Assembly: GCF_018476905.1 (NCBI RefSeq)
Contig: NZ_JAHCVK010000006.1
Coordinates: 62,001-126,000 of the forward strand
Source: Geomobilimonas luticola
Lineage (GTDB): Bacteria > Desulfobacterota > Desulfuromonadia > Geobacterales > Geobacteraceae
Reading direction: 5' to 3'
DNA length: 64,000 nucleotides
Under the pieces are notes generated by a model. The model was not told the DNA's origin. It saw only the letters and a list, made by a program, of their open reading frames with translations, and made no database searches. The position numbers were made by a program, and so were the translations under genes. Below, piece after piece: positions 62,134 to 64,000 of the stretch; the first letter of the stretch is position 1, and the number at the start of each line of letters is the position of its first letter.

Positions 62134-63579
62134 TTATCTTACCTTTTTGGCGGCCGCGAATATCGTGCTTTCCACCGGTCCGAAGAGGGTCTTGACGGTT
62201 ACGGTCTTACCGCCGCCAAAGACCTGGCTGGAGGCGACGATCTTCTTGTCACTCCAGGAAACTACCTTGGCCTGGACAGGTCCGGCGAAGACGCCGAGGA
62301 GTTTGCTCGCCTCTGCCGAAGGCGCCGTACCGAAACCTATACCGGTAATGGTAAGCGTGCTGCCGGAAAGGGTGGCGGCTTTGATTGCCAGCTGCGGCGC
62401 AACGATGAGCCTGGTCAGGTTGCTGACCGTTCCGCTCTTGTCGACGCGGAGTTCATAGATGCCCTGCTGCAGGGTGGGGAGCACCATTTTTATCTCACTG
62501 GTCGTCACGGAGAACGGTGTGACGGTTATGGTATTTTGGCCGTTGGTCAGGGTGACCACCGGGTTGTAGGTATTCCCCATCGAATCCTGGTTCATGAAGC
62601 CTTCGCCGTTGATGATAAGAGTGGCCGATTGTCCGGCGGTCACAACGGAACTGCTCAGGCTGCCGATGGCAGGAGCGGTTGCAGCAGTAGAAGCATCAGC
62701 GGAACCGGTCCAGGACCCGTGGCATCCCACGCAATCCCAGTTGTTGCCGATATGGCCGTAGCCGAGATCTTCGTTGCCGGGAACGATGGTCGAGAGGTTG
62801 TTGGGATTGGGGGTGTTGGCCTGGATGTTGTGGAGCGACTTGACACCATGACAGGCCTCGCACCCTCTGATGGGGGCCTGGGCATTGTGGCACCAGGTAC
62901 AATCGCCGATTCCGCCGGGCTGGAGGAAGCTGCCGATGTTGGTCCCGTGGTGTGTGTCCGCGTTGCTGAAAATCGGCGGGGTCGCGCTTGCATTTGCCTG
63001 GTGGCATGCCGCGCACCCCTGCACGAGAATGGTTTTACCAGGGTTAGCGGGATCGGGTACCGGCCGGCCGTTGGGAGCCGGAGTTACGCCGCCGGTGGTG
63101 GAATCGGTATTGATTGCATAGGTCGGTATGTAATGGCCATCCTTCGGGTTGTCTATGGCATTTCCGTGGCAATGCACGCAATCCTGGGCCACGGCATTTG
63201 ACGACGTCGGCCCGTGGTGCGGAGACTGGCCGGTGTGACAGTTGGAACAGGTGCGGAAATCCTGGAAGGTATAGCCGCCGGTGGGAGAAGGAACCAGCAC
63301 GTGGCAACCCGTGGCCAGGGTCGTTGGGGTAGTCCCTGAAGCATTGTAGCAGCTTACAGCCGGGGTAGTCGTGTAGATCAGGTTGTGATGCAGGGTGACC
63401 AGTTGCGGGTCCGTTCCGTGACATCTGTGGCAATCGTCAGTCGTGAACTGACTGAACTTGGTGTCGTAAATGTACAGCGTCTGGTTGACCGGCGGAGGCG
63501 GTACTGTTGCCCAGTTCACGACGGCCAGACCGAGAACCAGGGAAGTCGCCAGCGTCATGATTGACATGATTTTTTTCAT
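62134..63579 (-). CDS. omcZ: Octaheme nanowire cytochrome, OmcZ homolog (long precursor)
   Basis: OmcZ forms conductive extracellular filaments needed for high current in Geobacter biofilms. The 481-residue protein has a signal peptide (to about A24), then eight heme sites. Seven are CxxCH, at C50, C111, C134, C189, C227, C240 and C283. One is CX14CH, C77 to C92-H93. That 7+1 set is the OmcZ signature. From about residue 303 two IPT/TIG-like domains follow (GQSATLIINGEGF, then SGSTLTITGIGFG), the part expected to be removed by OzpA. The junction TGSADASTAATAPA (291-304) is a plausible linker. ATG at 63579 has AAAGGGG upstream. Confidence 0.93.
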   Translation of the reverse strand: MKKIMSIMTLATSLVLGLAVVNWATVPPPPVNQTLYIYDTKFSQFTTDDCHRCHGTDPQLVTLHHNLIYTTTPAVSCYNASGTTPTTLATGCHVLVPSPTGGYTFQDFRTCSNCHTGQSPHHGPTSSNAVAQDCVHCHGNAIDNPKDGHYIPTYAINTDSTTGGVTPAPNGRPVPDPANPGKTILVQGCAACHQANASATPPIFSNADTHHGTNIGSFLQPGGIGDCTWCHNAQAPIRGCEACHGVKSLHNIQANTPNPNNLSTIVPGNEDLGYGHIGNNWDCVGCHGSWTGSADASTAATAPAIGSLSSSVVTAGQSATLIINGEGFMNQDSMGNTYNPVVTLTNGQNTITVTPFSVTTSEIKMVLPTLQQGIYELRVDKSGTVSNLTRLIVAPQLAIKAATLSGSTLTITGIGFGTAPSAEASKLLGVFAGPVQAKVVSWSDKKIVASSQVFGGGKTVTVKTLFGPVESTIFAAAKKVR

Positions 63580-63916
63580 TTGTTTAACCCCTTTCTGGAT
63601 AAATGAAACCTTCTCAACGGAAAAAATGGATTTCAGAAAACCTGCATCACCTCCTTAGACGGGTATTCAGATGGAACCGGCTGTTTCCGTGAACCGCACG
63701 TGTCGGCGGTCGCGAACAATCGTCTCCCTGTCCTGCGATTTTGCCGCAATGGCACTGTACACACGCACCTCTGGTGCATGATCGACAGTCCGGCGCAATT
63801 CACTGGCACGCGGCTCGCGATTATTGTTCTGCTGTCAATGTGAGCGGGGTTCGTTTCTACGGCTGGGTTTCACAGTGGTGCGGACCGGAAGGAGGGAAGA
63901 TTCGCTGCCCAGACTC

Positions 63917-63942
63917 CATGTATTAGCGAGTTCCAATACATG
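63917..63942. promoter_or_regulatory. Inverted repeat at the omcZ transcript start
   Basis: CATGTATT/AATACATG is a perfect 8-bp inverted repeat with a 10-bp spacer, beginning about 4 bp after the predicted transcription start. It could be an operator or a 5'-end stabilising hairpin. Confidence 0.55.
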
Positions 63943-63952
63943 ATACGGGCAC

Positions 63953-63980
63953 ATTCTAGTCAACGAGGAAGCTTTGTCAA
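63953..63980 (-). promoter_or_regulatory. Sigma-70-type promoter of omcZ
   Basis: On the minus strand a perfect TTGACA (63980-63975) is followed after 16 bp by TAGAAT (63958-63953). A+T-rich sequence lies just upstream. This is among the best promoters in the window. Confidence 0.75.
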
Positions 63981-64000
63981 TAAAAAAATTTTAATTTTTA

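Larger units (their letters stand above)
63580..64000 (-). other. Long omcZ leader and promoter region
   Basis: The 5' untranslated region is about 367 nt from the promoter near 63950 to the omcZ start. It holds an inverted repeat at its 5' end, several possible stems (for example ACCGC/GCGGT), and a strong AAGGAGGTG ribosome-site-like sequence followed by a five-codon frame ATG-CAG-GTT-TTC-TGA at 63647-63633. It does not match a riboswitch class I can recognise. Confidence 0.5.

Noticed and set aside
63580-63980. A GEMM riboswitch in the omcZ leader
   Set aside because: GGCAAAA and AGCCGG are present on the minus strand but the GACGCAAAGCC core and a closing P1 are not, unlike the convincing aptamer at 42256-42345.

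Overview
The window looks like chromosomal DNA of a Geobacter-type bacterium (Geobacteraceae, Desulfuromonadota). The evidence is a G+C-rich sequence with closely packed operons, three multiheme c-type cytochromes, a cbb3 oxidase operon, a GEMM-I riboswitch in front of a multiheme cytochrome, and an eight-heme protein with the rare CX14CH heme motif next to a subtilisin-like protease. That pair matches OmcZ, the nanowire cytochrome, and its maturation protease OzpA. I saw no rRNA, tRNA, insertion sequence, prophage or CRISPR array.

Layout. 1-15884 (minus strand) is housekeeping. In transcription order it holds rimP-nusA-ylxR/L7Ae-infB-rbfA-nrnA-truB-rpsO-pnp, then an M16 peptidase, dut, an M29 aminopeptidase, a YciO-type protein, a small membrane protein, and yceD-rpmF-plsX (plsX is cut by the window edge). 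16085-25788 (minus) is respiratory. An Rrf2 regulator lies upstream of ccoN-ccoO-ccoQ-ccoP-ccoG-ccoH-ccoI-ccoS, followed by a TauE/SafE-like membrane protein and a diheme cytochrome c peroxidase. The palindrome AACAGGAC-N7-GTCCTGTT lies at the ccoN promoter and a degenerate copy precedes the regulator gene. 25897-38626 holds an S24-type repressor lacking its catalytic dyad, a TPR/metalloprotease with a DnaJ-domain protein, xseA-xseB-ispA-dxs, an orphan ParA-like ATPase with a cysteine-containing tail, a YibQ-type deacetylase, a cohesin-domain secreted protein, gluQ and ppnP.

38652-52018 is mixed. It contains recG with an AbrB-like N-terminal domain, an orphan HNH-like protein, the riboswitch-led hexaheme cytochrome, bacterioferritin, a BrnT/BrnA toxin-antitoxin pair, a MocR/PdxR-type regulator divergent from a PNPOx-like protein, a DUF2277 protein, a homocysteine S-methyltransferase-like protein, a small secreted protein, pfkA, and an HNH-HAD-rnhA-plsC group.

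52304-64000 (minus) is the extracellular electron transfer locus. A strong promoter and a leader of about 370 nt precede omcZ, followed by ozpA, a secreted parvulin-type prolyl isomerase and a 2376-residue repeat protein. A terminator at 52162-52192 closes the unit. The arrangement suggests production (OmcZ), proteolytic maturation (OzpA), folding help (isomerase) and a surface or matrix scaffold (repeat protein) made from one locus. The role of the repeat protein is inference. The strongest leads are the OmcZ locus with its giant repeat protein and leader, the GEMM riboswitch, the rearranged cbb3 heme domains, and several unusual domain combinations.
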